The notes under the pieces: model-generated
Databases searched by the model: none
What the model was told of the DNA's origin: nothing
The model's input: the letters and a program-made list of their open reading frames with translations, nothing else
Translations under genes and position numbers: made by a program
In this document: positions 25,504 through 32,892 of the stretch, in pieces
How the letters are laid out: each line of letters begins with the position of its first letter
Numbering within the stretch: position 1 is the stretch's first letter
Assembly (NCBI RefSeq): GCF_000012325.1
Contig: NC_003910.7
Location: 186,001-250,000, forward strand
DNA from: Colwellia psychrerythraea 34H
GTDB taxonomy: Bacteria; Pseudomonadota; Gammaproteobacteria; Enterobacterales; Alteromonadaceae
DNA length: 64,000 nt
Direction of reading: 5' to 3'

Positions 25504-27966
25504 ATGGAAACAATTTCTAAAGAATTTAAATCAAAGGTTTCCCTTTTTTGGGAAGCGTTCAATAAAAACGATTTTGAATCTGCAAAAACACAGTGTAATC
25601 AAATGAAAAAAAGCTTTTCAGATGAAGCTAACCCTCACTATTTGCTAGGAATTATCTACTTCGAAGAAAAAAGATTTGATAAATCAATAATTGAATTAAA
25701 ACTAGCCCTTAAAAAAGATTCTGAAAGGAAATTAGGGGGATATATCTATTACGTTATTGGATTGAATTATTCAAAAAATACATTTTCTAACATGGAAAAC
25801 CTCAATTCTATTTATGATATAGAATTAGCCCGTAATGCATTTGAAAGCGCATTGACTTATGAAAATTTTAACGAATCAAATATTACTGAACTAAGTCAAA
25901 TCTATCGTAATAAATTCAAGTTAATCCAATTATTTCAAAAAGGGTTAAAAAAATTCCCTACAAAGACATCATTTTATATAAAACTATCAGCCATCTATAA
26001 GAAAAATGGAAACATATCGGAAAGAGAATCATTACTTTTAGATGCTAAGGAAAATATAAAGTCATTTCATATATTGTTTGAACTAGGAGAGTTATATTTA
26101 GAGAAAAGCCAATACAAATGTTCCAGAGAACATTTTTATTTAGCTGAAAAATTAAGAGAAGGTAGTGGGTTAGAGTTTGCTGTGCAAGTCATGATAGGTA
26201 ATACACACGTAAATGAAGGAAACCCCAATTTAGCTAACGAATATTATATCAATGCTTTCCACAAGGAAAAGAATAGCTGTAATTTTTGGTTTGGACTTTT
26301 TGGTATATTAGCCAGTAGCGCAGAAACATCTTTTGCAGATTTAAAAAATATACTTGAAGAAATGGAAGTGACTAGCCAGCTAACCATAGAAGAGTGGTAT
26401 GGTGAAATGCCGCTTTATTACGGATCAAATTATTTTAGTTTTGACTTTCCAATTGACGAAAAGCATTTAATTAATCGTTTAAACCTTTTCAAAAAACAAC
26501 AAAGAGATACCGATATTTTAGGAAAGATAGAGTTGATCAAAGCCTCGTTATATGAGTTTTCATCTGAAGATACCAAATATATCAAGTGTTTAAAAAGCGC
26601 TATAAATTACTTTAGTCAACATAGTTATGATTTTATTTTCAATAAACTGGCTGCAAGATATGATTACTTACTTAGTCATTTACAGGAAGAAGGGAAGAGT
26701 GTTAACACTTTAATAAATGAAATAGTTGATTATTTGGAAGACGATTACTCATTCAGAAAGGAATATATAGAATATTTACCAACAATTGTAACTATATTAT
26801 TTGAAGAAAAAAAACATAAAAAAATCATTGAAATAAAAAATATTTTTACAGAAAAGCAAATTGATAAGGCTGATATTTGGTTTCATGTTGGATATGCCTT
26901 TAATGAATTAGGAAGACCAAAAGAATCAAAATATGCTTATGAGTGTAATATTAAGATAAACGGGGAATGTACATCAACACATAATAACTTAGCCTTACTG
27001 TTAGAGAATGAAGGTAAAAATTCTGATGCTGTAGCTATGTTTCAAAAAGCATTAATGATTAATGTAGATGATGAAAAGCTGCAAAGTAATCTTCAAAATG
27101 CATTAGATAAACAAAAAGCTAAATCACTCCTGACTTATAAGAATGAGGCTATAGATAAAAGTTTTGTCGGGGCTGTAGGGTTATTAAAATCAGAAACTTT
27201 TTTCTCTATGGAGACACTGCTTAATTTTATAGACAGAAGTAAAAAAGAAAATTCCTTTAATGATGGGATTTTATCAATTCAAGACGAGATGTTTCCTGAT
27301 TTATTAAGGACTAATTTAGTGAAATCTTTAGAGCTAAAAAATGATTGGCTTATCAAAAATTATATTGCTCTAACAGAAGAAATAGATGAGTACGGTATAC
27401 CGTATTATCAGGTGAATCCATATTTAGAGCCTGAAATTGTGAAATTAAAAAGGATGACTGTTGAATCAGAATTACCTAAAGAATGGACTGAAGGTATTGG
27501 TAATATAACAATATTCAAGTTAGATGAATTGGATTATTTTTCAATAAAACACAAAATTTCCAAAATAAATAAAAAATTCAAACCACTGGTTATGCGTGAC
27601 TTTAATGAACTGATTTTCAATCATTTAGTTGGAAATAGAAAAGCTGTAGTTGTATTGTCAGGCTCTTTTGTTGAATTGTTACTCACATATTACTGTGAAA
27701 AAAAACGAATTAAGGCTGTTGAATATACATGTAAAGACAGCGCTAAACCTAAAAAAAAGAAATTGTATGATTGTGTATTGTTTGATTTGATTTCTTTTAT
27801 TGAAGAAAAACGTATTTTTGGAAACGATTTCTTTCTACTTAGTAATCTTTCACGGGTTTATAGGAATTTTATACATCCAGGTGTAGAGCTTAAGAATAGT
27901 CTTGATAAATCAAAGTCAGACCTCTGCTTTATTAGTTCATTAGAGATTTTGAAAAAAATCATTTGA
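25504..27966 (+). CDS. TPR-repeat protein with RNxxHP-type C-terminal domain, defence candidate
   Basis: An 820-residue soluble protein, strongly AT-rich, on the strand opposite to the cassettes. It is helical throughout, with TPR-like units near 14-85 (ANPHYLLGIIYFEEKRFDKSI) and 455-530 (ADIWFHVGYAFNELGRPKESKYAY, HNNLALLLENEGKNSDAV). The C-terminal about 150 residues contain ELIFNHLVGNRKAVVVLSGS and SRVYRNFIHPGVELKNSL, the R-N-x-x-H-P signature seen in DUF4145-like domains of restriction and defence proteins. No nuclease or NTPase motif found. No attC follows it closely. Function unknown; the defence role is inference. Confidence 0.6.
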   Translation: METISKEFKSKVSLFWEAFNKNDFESAKTQCNQMKKSFSDEANPHYLLGIIYFEEKRFDKSIIELKLALKKDSERKLGGYIYYVIGLNYSKNTFSNMENLNSIYDIELARNAFESALTYENFNESNITELSQIYRNKFKLIQLFQKGLKKFPTKTSFYIKLSAIYKKNGNISERESLLLDAKENIKSFHILFELGELYLEKSQYKCSREHFYLAEKLREGSGLEFAVQVMIGNTHVNEGNPNLANEYYINAFHKEKNSCNFWFGLFGILASSAETSFADLKNILEEMEVTSQLTIEEWYGEMPLYYGSNYFSFDFPIDEKHLINRLNLFKKQQRDTDILGKIELIKASLYEFSSEDTKYIKCLKSAINYFSQHSYDFIFNKLAARYDYLLSHLQEEGKSVNTLINEIVDYLEDDYSFRKEYIEYLPTIVTILFEEKKHKKIIEIKNIFTEKQIDKADIWFHVGYAFNELGRPKESKYAYECNIKINGECTSTHNNLALLLENEGKNSDAVAMFQKALMINVDDEKLQSNLQNALDKQKAKSLLTYKNEAIDKSFVGAVGLLKSETFFSMETLLNFIDRSKKENSFNDGILSIQDEMFPDLLRTNLVKSLELKNDWLIKNYIALTEEIDEYGIPYYQVNPYLEPEIVKLKRMTVESELPKEWTEGIGNITIFKLDELDYFSIKHKISKINKKFKPLVMRDFNELIFNHLVGNRKAVVVLSGSFVELLLTYYCEKKRIKAVEYTCKDSAKPKKKKLYDCVLFDLISFIEEKRIFGNDFFLLSNLSRVYRNFIHPGVELKNSLDKSKSDLCFISSLEILKKII

Positions 27967-28151
27967 TAAGATTAATTAACATAAATCCAATAATCATTAT
28001 AAAATCTAACTAGAATCTCCTCTATAGATTAAGCAACTAATGATACTGAGGCAATAATTACTATCCAGAGGTGAATTACCACCGACCTCAATGAGCTTAG
28101 AGCGGACATTAACATTTAACCTGTAGTGTGAATTGAGATTATATTTTGTAT

Positions 28152-28173
28152 GGATAACGCCTTATTAGCTGTG
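28152..28173 (-). repeat. Collapsed attC-like site h
   Basis: On the minus strand: CACAGCTAATAAGGCGTTATCC. The outer ends match attC a (AGCTAAC... and ...TTAGGCGTTATCG) but the whole central palindrome (about 75 bp) is missing. The stop codon of the 175-residue ORF overlaps it. Confidence 0.5.
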
Positions 28174-28692
28174 TTTATGCTCAATATATTCCCGAACATC
28201 CTGACTGGAAACAAACACATTTTTCGATCGTAAATGAACTACGATGTCTTCAATTGACAATCCACTGTTGTGCCAAACTGAAATATATTTATCATACCCC
28301 TGAAACTTTGTTTGTTGATGAGGTATATCAGGAAATTCTTTGACCTCATTAACAGAGGTAATTTCCTTAATATTAATTGTTTCATCAGATGTGTTTTTAT
28401 TTTGATAAATAACGAATTTAACAAGAAGAAAAAGTAAACTAAGTGCCAAAATAATATAACCAATATCATTCATATTAGAGGTCACGCCACCATGATGGGA
28501 GCAAGCCCCGCGAGATCCGATACTCGATGAAATCCAACCACTAACACAACTTTTGAATGTACCCACAGCAAATAAAATATTAGCGCCTAAAATAGTTCCA
28601 ATCCACATAAACGCACCATGTTTTTCTTTCAAAAAAGGAAAAATCAAGAATGGTACAGCCATTAATAATGTGAAGAAGTATAAAATAGTCAC
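28165..28692 (-). CDS. Cassette-encoded multi-TM membrane protein
   Basis: The start is chosen as GTG at 28692 (MTILYFFTLLMAVPFL), preceded by GAGGG at about 9 bases. The longer frame from 28779 is translated attC. The 175-residue product has transmembrane segments at about 3-20, 30-48 and 80-100, with two Cys (KSCVSGW, GACSHHGG) between them. A cytosolic tail follows (about 105-175) ending in GLSIEDIVVHLRSKNVFVSSQDV, which looks like a small helical domain. No known family. It lies between attC i and collapsed site h. Confidence 0.65.
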   Translation of the reverse strand: MTILYFFTLLMAVPFLIFPFLKEKHGAFMWIGTILGANILFAVGTFKSCVSGWISSSIGSRGACSHHGGVTSNMNDIGYIILALSLLFLLVKFVIYQNKNTSDETINIKEITSVNEVKEFPDIPHQQTKFQGYDKYISVWHNSGLSIEDIVVHLRSKNVFVSSQDVREYIEHKHS

Positions 28693-28710
28693 AAGTGACC
28701 CTCTGTGATA

Positions 28711-28812
28711 ATACCAACGCCCAAATAACAGACTAAGTAATTGTTGGTTATAATGTGAAGCGAAGCGGAACCTAAACAACGGTAAAGTCTTGCTTGAATG
28801 GCTTGTTATACG
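28711..28812 (-). repeat. attC-like recombination site i
   Basis: On the minus strand: CGTATAACAAGCCATTCAAG ... TTTGGGCGTTGGTA, with arms AAGACTTTACCGTTGTTTAG and ACCAACAATTACTTAGTCT around a TTCCGCTTCGCTTC loop identical to that of site b. About 102 bp. Confidence 0.8.
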
Positions 28813-29183
28813 TTATTAGCACAAGGCCAAGCCTTTGATAATGCAATAATAATTAGATCATCTTCTGAGAAATGTAACATTCCAGGAGTGTCTTCAGCAA
28901 ATTTTAATATAACTCGAAGAGACTGAGTAACGTCAATCATATCGGGTGGACAGAAAAGAGAGCTATTTAATGCGGCTTTGCTGAATTTGACTGTAGATAA
29001 TACACCCTTAACTTTACCAATTAAGTGCACTGAATCTACGAAATTTGAAGTGGAACCATAGTTAGAAGGACTTTCCATATATTTAATGGCATTTTTAATA
29101 TTAACAATTAAAGCATTTCCATCAGTCGCTAATATTGGAAAGCTAAATAGAACCAGAGAAATGAACACAATTATTTTATGCAT
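28806..29183 (-). CDS. Rap1a/Tai-like secreted protein (T6SS immunity family)
   Basis: A 125-residue protein with a Sec signal peptide (MHKIIVFISLVLFSFPILAT, cleavage near 20), then a small helical domain. The pattern LFCPPDMIDVTQSLRVILKFAED followed by ALSKAWPC at the C-terminus matches the Rap1a/Tai family. In that family a conserved CxP...Q...VV and a final (F/W)PC occur in periplasmic proteins that neutralise type VI secretion amidases. The cassette carries attC i right after its stop. No cognate effector is in the window. The family call is by motif. Confidence 0.6.
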   Translation of the reverse strand: MHKIIVFISLVLFSFPILATDGNALIVNIKNAIKYMESPSNYGSTSNFVDSVHLIGKVKGVLSTVKFSKAALNSSLFCPPDMIDVTQSLRVILKFAEDTPGMLHFSEDDLIIIALSKAWPCANNV

Positions 29184-29192
29184 ACTCGAAAC

Positions 29193-29222
29193 TTCCGTTT
29201 AAGCAACTTGTTGAACTTTTAG
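29193..29222 (-). repeat. Truncated attC-like site j (5' half only)
   Basis: On the minus strand: TTCAACAAGTTGCTTAAACG, equivalent to the start of attC c (CTAACAAGGCAATTAAACGG), then it runs directly into the next gene leader. The 3' half and core GTT are missing. Confidence 0.5.
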
Positions 29223-29713
29223 TATGAATTCCGTAACACTTCACCCAGCTTTTCAGAAGATTTTCCATACAGATCAATAAACTCAATGTAATAAGCTCCT
29301 GCATCATATTCGTTTTTAGCCATCTGACAATTCGTTACGCTGGATTTTAAGTCAGATAGGTTTTTACGTAAATCATCATTTGAAATTCGCTGAATAAGTA
29401 TTGAGGTCTTTCCATTTAATTCTAATAATTGATCGCTCAAACCTTCGGGTAACGCTACTCCCCAATAGTCAGTATCTTTGAAGCTTTTAGTATCAGCTCG
29501 GTATGCAAGTGAAGATGCCCTAATGTAATTTCGTAGTTCAAGCTGTAACTCAAGTAGCGTTTCTCTTTGGAATACTCTCGCACGTTCTTCTCTATCTTGA
29601 ATTTTGGTGTTTTGTGAAATTTTAAATGTATTCCAGTTTGTTATCGCTGTAGTAGCAATACTTGCTGTAGCACCGACAACTGTACCAACAAACCCCCAAG
29701 TCATTGCATCCAT
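29219..29713 (-). CDS. Membrane-anchored helical protein, first cassette of the array
   Basis: A 164-residue protein with one N-terminal transmembrane segment (WGFVGTVVGATASIATTAITNW, about 6-27) and a long alpha-helical remainder rich in charged residues (DREERARVFQRETLLELQLEL). Many uncharacterised cassette and prophage-linked proteins share this layout. Its leader contains a perfect GTTAGGC core (29735-29741 on the minus strand), so it looks like the 5'-most cassette. A possible GGAG ribosome site lies upstream of the ATG. Function unknown. Confidence 0.65.
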   Translation of the reverse strand: MDAMTWGFVGTVVGATASIATTAITNWNTFKISQNTKIQDREERARVFQRETLLELQLELRNYIRASSLAYRADTKSFKDTDYWGVALPEGLSDQLLELNGKTSILIQRISNDDLRKNLSDLKSSVTNCQMAKNEYDAGAYYIEFIDLYGKSSEKLGEVLRNSY

Positions 29714-29735
29714 AGTAGCTCCAGTGTGATATGCC

Positions 29736-29945
29736 TAACAGCTTATTAGACGAGCAAAACTCTTTTTTCTACAGGTTAATATCTGTCTAATTTATTTATA
29801 ATAGAAATAAAATTACCTTTATACTCTTAGTATATCAAGTGTTTATTGGTTTCCTTTAATGCACTTTTGGATAAAGCGTGTTTTTATCTCGTTTTCTCTG
29901 GTGAAAGCGTGCAAAAAAGCATTAGAAAATATATAGCAACATTTC
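29736..29945. repeat. Dispersed non-coding repeat, copy 3 (divergent)
   Basis: Left end GCCTAACAGCTTATTA and right end GCATTAGAAAATATATAGCA match the outer ends of copies 1 and 2. The interior is diverged and lacks the TCTCAGTAA motifs. Confidence 0.45.
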
Positions 29946-30148
29946 TATTACTGACGTCCGTTTAGCGCCCTGCCGAACATCTTTTAATCTTTTGTGATCA
30001 TGTATGTCGATACAAATAAATAGTACAGCTACTTTTAATTATACTATTTTGTATACTATTCGAATTTACATAATTTAAGAAGTAAAAATAAAGACTTAAG
30101 GTATACCTATTACTTATCCACTCACTTACTCATCGATATAGTATAATC

Positions 30149-30160
30149 TTTACGGGTATA
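30149..30160 (-). repeat. Right terminal inverted repeat of the island
   Basis: TTTACGGGTATA, exact reverse complement of 8097-8108, six bases inside the right radC junction. Confidence 0.75.
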
Positions 30161-30166
30161 CCAAAT

Positions 30167-30451
30167 AATCAGCATCGGGTATTAACATTTGAGCGATTAT
30201 TTTTTGGTACCCTTAATGCCGCAGCAGTGTACCCTCGAGTTGTGGTAGAACAAGCCCTAAATCATCATGCGGCAGCAGTCATTTTAACCCACAATCATCC
30301 TTCTGGTGTTGCTGAGGCCAGTCTTGCCGACAAGCAAATAACAGACAAACTAATTCAAGCGCTACAATTGATTGATGTACGAGTATTGGACCATATTATT
30401 GTGGCAGGTAATCAATGTTATTCCTTTGCTGAACACAATCAACTTTCCTGA
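30167..30451 (+). pseudogene. radC: radC 3' fragment
   Basis: Resumes RadC exactly where the 5' fragment stops: [24 protein letters not shown]. It includes the JAMM metal motif [17 protein letters not shown] and ends SFAEHNQLS. Ninety-four codons without an authentic start; a GTG at 30227 could start a 74-residue piece that keeps the JAMM motif, but no ribosome site is clear. RadC function in the host is therefore probably lost. Confidence 0.93.
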
Positions 30452-30545
30452 GATTTACGGCTATCGCTCTGATAATTTGCTAAAAACATGAAAGGCACTT
30501 ACTTTTAAAGGGACTCTGGTAAAAATAAAAAAGAAGGACCATCTG

Positions 30546-30860
30546 ATGACTGATAGTAGTAACGAAGAAATGGAACGTCGTAAATCGTTTCGTTTAGATA
30601 TGGAAAAAGAGTTGGTAGATATTGTCTGGACTGACGAAAATGATCAGGAGCACAATAAAAAAATTGCTTGTCTAGACTTTGCTCGCGGTGGATTAAAATT
30701 GGATTGCGATCAAAGTATAGCTGTTAATACAGCCGTAACAGTAGTATTTCAATCTGCAAATGCCAGTAGTCAAAAACTCTACGGTAGAGTGCTTAGAAGC
30801 ATAAAACAAGAAAATGGTTGGTTTGAAATCGGCTTAGCTCTAGATATGGATGCTGAGTAG
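30546..30860 (+). CDS. PilZ-domain protein
   Basis: A 104-residue single-domain protein. It begins with the cyclic-di-GMP signature (ERRKSFRLDMEKE, the RxxxR box, about 11-18). It continues with CLDFARGGLKLDCD (the D/NxSxxG-like box, here FARGG), VTVVFQ and EIGLALD. The second box lacks the usual D-x-S-x-x-G, so c-di-GMP binding may be weak. A good AGAAGGA ribosome site precedes the ATG. It is not normally part of the radC-rpmB block. Confidence 0.8.
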   Translation: MTDSSNEEMERRKSFRLDMEKELVDIVWTDENDQEHNKKIACLDFARGGLKLDCDQSIAVNTAVTVVFQSANASSQKLYGRVLRSIKQENGWFEIGLALDMDAE

Positions 30861-30966
30861 ATTAAATAAGCATTAGGCTTGTTGAGGTAAAAGCATTTTC
30901 CTGAATGTGAACTACAATTATCACGGCAAGATGTTATTTATATTGTGGTAAAGGACGGTATTAAAG

Positions 30967-31635
30967 ATGATGATATTAGTAGGTGGCGAAAAAGGAGGCA
31001 GTGGAAAAAGCTGCTTGGCTCAAAATTTAGCGGTATATTTCGCCGGAAATAAAAAAGCAATTGTCCTAATGGTTGATTGTGACCCTCAAAGAACAACTTC
31101 TGATTGGATACAAGCAAGAAATAGTGACCCATCCTTACCCGCAATTAACTGTATTCAATTGTATGGAAAAATTCGTAATGATTTACTGAGTTTAGTACAG
31201 CACTATGATTATGTTATTGTCGATTGTGGTGGGCAAGATAACCTCGCTTTACGAGCAGCTATGTCAGTTGCTGATCATGTAATTATCCCCTTAAGACCCA
31301 AAAGACGAGATTTAAAAACAGTGCCCCATATGGAAGATATGCTCAGTACTTGCAAAATGGTCAACCCGAAAATGATCGCTTCTTTTGTTATCACTCAATG
31401 TCCTGCATTACCAAACCAAATGGGTAGGATACTTGAGGCAAAAGAGGTGTGCAGGTCCTATGGTATTAATGTTTTAGATGCCATAACTTATAATCGTAAT
31501 ATTTATGATGATAGTGAAGAACAAGGCTCTTCTGTTATTGAAATAGACCCGACAGGTAAAGCTGCCCATGAGATGATGACTATTGCCGAAGAATTACTAG
31601 CAATGGAACCGGATAATTCACATGAGTTTAACTGA
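30967..31635 (+). CDS. ParA/MinD-family ATPase
   Basis: A 222-residue P-loop ATPase with the deviant Walker A GGEKGGSGKS (about 6-15), DCDPQRTTSDW (Walker A', about 37-47) and VIVDCGGQDN (Walker B, about 86-95). This is the short ParA class without an N-terminal HTH. It overlaps the following RHH-like gene by 14 bp, forming a two-gene unit like plasmid partition operons. Whether it segregates a replicon or positions a cellular machine cannot be read from the sequence. Confidence 0.85.
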   Translation: MMILVGGEKGGSGKSCLAQNLAVYFAGNKKAIVLMVDCDPQRTTSDWIQARNSDPSLPAINCIQLYGKIRNDLLSLVQHYDYVIVDCGGQDNLALRAAMSVADHVIIPLRPKRRDLKTVPHMEDMLSTCKMVNPKMIASFVITQCPALPNQMGRILEAKEVCRSYGINVLDAITYNRNIYDDSEEQGSSVIEIDPTGKAAHEMMTIAEELLAMEPDNSHEFN

Positions 31636-32059
31636 TTTAAAGAAAGGTAAAGGTAACAAAGTAAAAAAGAAAAACTTCACCATAGATGAGTTTATTTCTG
31701 ATGCTGAAAATTACGCAAGAGGTACGCCTAAAATTGTTAGTGAATTAACTAGCAATGAAGAGACGAGTCATAAGCTGAGCCTTAAACAAGCGATTAGCGA
31801 AGCTAGGCGTTATGTTGAAATGACTGAAATAGAACATCAGCAGGCGGTAGAAGTCAAAGCAGGTGTTAGAGCTAGAGTTGTTAAACCTTTTAGGCGAGCA
31901 ACATTTACGCTAAGTGAAGAAGCAATAGAACAGTTACAAGGCTTATCTGAAGGTTCAGATTTAGCTAAATCACATATATTGCGTATTCTGATTGATGAAT
32001 TGTGTAATAAAGAACAAAACGAACAATTGAAGAAATTACTACAATCTGGAATCGGTTGA
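31622..32059 (+). CDS. ParA-partner protein with C-terminal ribbon-helix-helix-like domain
   Basis: A 145-residue basic protein. The N-terminus is Lys-rich (KKGKGNKVKKKNF), which could stimulate the ParA ATPase. The C-terminal 50 residues read FRRATFTLSEEAIEQLQGLSEG followed by SHILRILIDEL, a pattern of RHH/CopG-like DNA-binding proteins. Translationally coupled to the ParA gene (14-bp overlap). Likely the centromere-binding partner, by context. No repeated parS-like site is evident nearby. Confidence 0.65.
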   Translation: MSLTDLKKGKGNKVKKKNFTIDEFISDAENYARGTPKIVSELTSNEETSHKLSLKQAISEARRYVEMTEIEHQQAVEVKAGVRARVVKPFRRATFTLSEEAIEQLQGLSEGSDLAKSHILRILIDELCNKEQNEQLKKLLQSGIG

Positions 32060-32232
32060 TTGTTTAACTTTTGTTGGCTTTTTACACTTGAAAGAGACAA
32101 GATTTAGTCGAAAGCTCACAATTCAAGTGAGTTTCATCTTTGTATTTCCTACTTAACTATATGAAAAAATTTGATAAATACTGTTTTTTTAGTATTTTCT
32201 TATTAAGACTAGTATTCGTTATTCAGTTTCTC

Positions 32233-32277
32233 TATAATATGCCACCTTTTTCAGGATCCCGAGACGACGGTCTTGGG
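32233..32277 (+). promoter_or_regulatory. rpmB promoter -10 and leader hairpin
   Basis: TATAAT at 32233-32238 is followed, after the expected start point, by an 8-bp hairpin CCCGAGAC/GTCTTGGG (32258-32277). The GC-rich leader stem, about 40 nt before the rpmB start, may influence translation of the ribosomal operon. The -35 box is weak. Confidence 0.5.
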
Positions 32278-32318
32278 GAACAAATAGCTCGAGCTGAAAT
32301 TAATATTGGAGTACTCAC

Positions 32319-32555
32319 ATGTCTAAAATTTGCCAAGTAACAGGCAAAGTGCCAATGGTTGGAAACAACCGTTCTCACGCAAGAAACGCGACTCGTCGTC
32401 GTTTTTTACCTAACCTTCAATCTCACCGTTTTTGGGTTGAGAGTGAAAATCGTTTCGTTAAATTACGTTTAACTCCGAAAGGAATGCGTATTATCGATAA
32501 AAAAGGTATTGATGTAGTATTAACTGACATCCGTGCCCGTGGCGAAAAAGTTTAA
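32319..32555 (+). CDS. rpmB: 50S ribosomal protein L28
   Basis: A 78-residue basic protein, [17 protein letters not shown] then [15 protein letters not shown], matching bacterial L28 along its full length (78 in E. coli). A ribosome site (GGAGT) lies upstream. Followed after 24 bp by rpmG in the standard rpmB-rpmG operon. Confidence 0.97.
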   Translation: MSKICQVTGKVPMVGNNRSHARNATRRRFLPNLQSHRFWVESENRFVKLRLTPKGMRIIDKKGIDVVLTDIRARGEKV

Positions 32556-32579
32556 TAACTTTATTTTAAGGAAATTATT

Positions 32580-32735
32580 ATGCGCGATAAAATTCGTTTA
32601 GTTTCTAGTGCTGGTACTGGTCATTTTTATACTACAGATAAGAATAAAAAGACTATGCCTGAAAAAATGGAAATCAAAAAGTTTGATCCAACCATTCGTA
32701 AGCACGTAATCTATAAAGAAGCTAAAATTAAGTAA
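32580..32735 (+). CDS. rpmG: 50S ribosomal protein L33
   Basis: A 51-residue protein ([19 protein letters not shown]..., YKEAKIK end), the short L33 without zinc-binding cysteines. AAGGAAAT precedes the ATG. Second gene of the rpmBG operon and too short for a 60-codon ORF cut-off. Followed by a strong terminator. Confidence 0.97.
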   Translation: MRDKIRLVSSAGTGHFYTTDKNKKTMPEKMEIKKFDPTIRKHVIYKEAKIK

Positions 32736-32752
32736 TTAATTTTTGTTTTTAT

Positions 32753-32780
32753 AAAAAACCCGGTTTTACCGGGTTTTTTT
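32753..32780 (+). terminator. Rho-independent terminator after rpmG
   Basis: AAAACCCGG-TTTTA-CCGGGTTTTTTT: a short GC-rich stem followed by seven Ts, 18 bp beyond the rpmG stop. Confidence 0.9.
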
Positions 32781-32892
32781 ATGCCTGAAAAATAGCATTA
32801 AGTATATATCTTTGAGTTGTGCAGTAGTTATTCACGCTATTCAGTGAAAACTTCAGTATGATATATTTACTCGATTTATTGGAATAATTTGT

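Larger units (their letters stand above)
8095..30166. mobile_element. GMT-like genomic island inserted in radC
   Basis: The boundaries follow from RadC: joining codon 151 (ending 8094) to 30167 restores FLDNQHR and an unbroken 245-codon gene. The ends carry 12-bp inverted repeats (TATACCCGTAAA), and ATACTATTTT motifs recur near both ends (8115-8124, 30041-30050, 30053-30060). The left 8.5 kb encode two tyrosine recombinases, a GmtX-like protein, a coiled-coil protein and a RecD-like helicase. The rest is cargo, mostly an integron-style cassette array. No perfect target duplication longer than a few bases is visible. Confidence 0.88.
29714..30166. other. Island right-end non-coding region
   Basis: Contains a GTTAGGC integron core (minus strand, 29735-29741), copy 3 of the dispersed repeat (29736-29945), AT-rich DNA with two ATACTATT motifs near 30041-30060, and the terminal inverted repeat. 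No integron integrase or other ORF is present. Confidence 0.6.

Noticed and set aside
28693..28779. N-terminal extension of the 175-residue cassette protein
   Set aside because: The sequence belongs to attC i, and a GTG with a good ribosome site follows.
20283..29750. Complete chromosomal integron
   Set aside because: No integron integrase or attI-Pc region is visible in the window; only an array without integrase is supported.
8095..30166. Prophage
   Set aside because: No capsid, terminase, portal, tail or lysis genes were found in the island.
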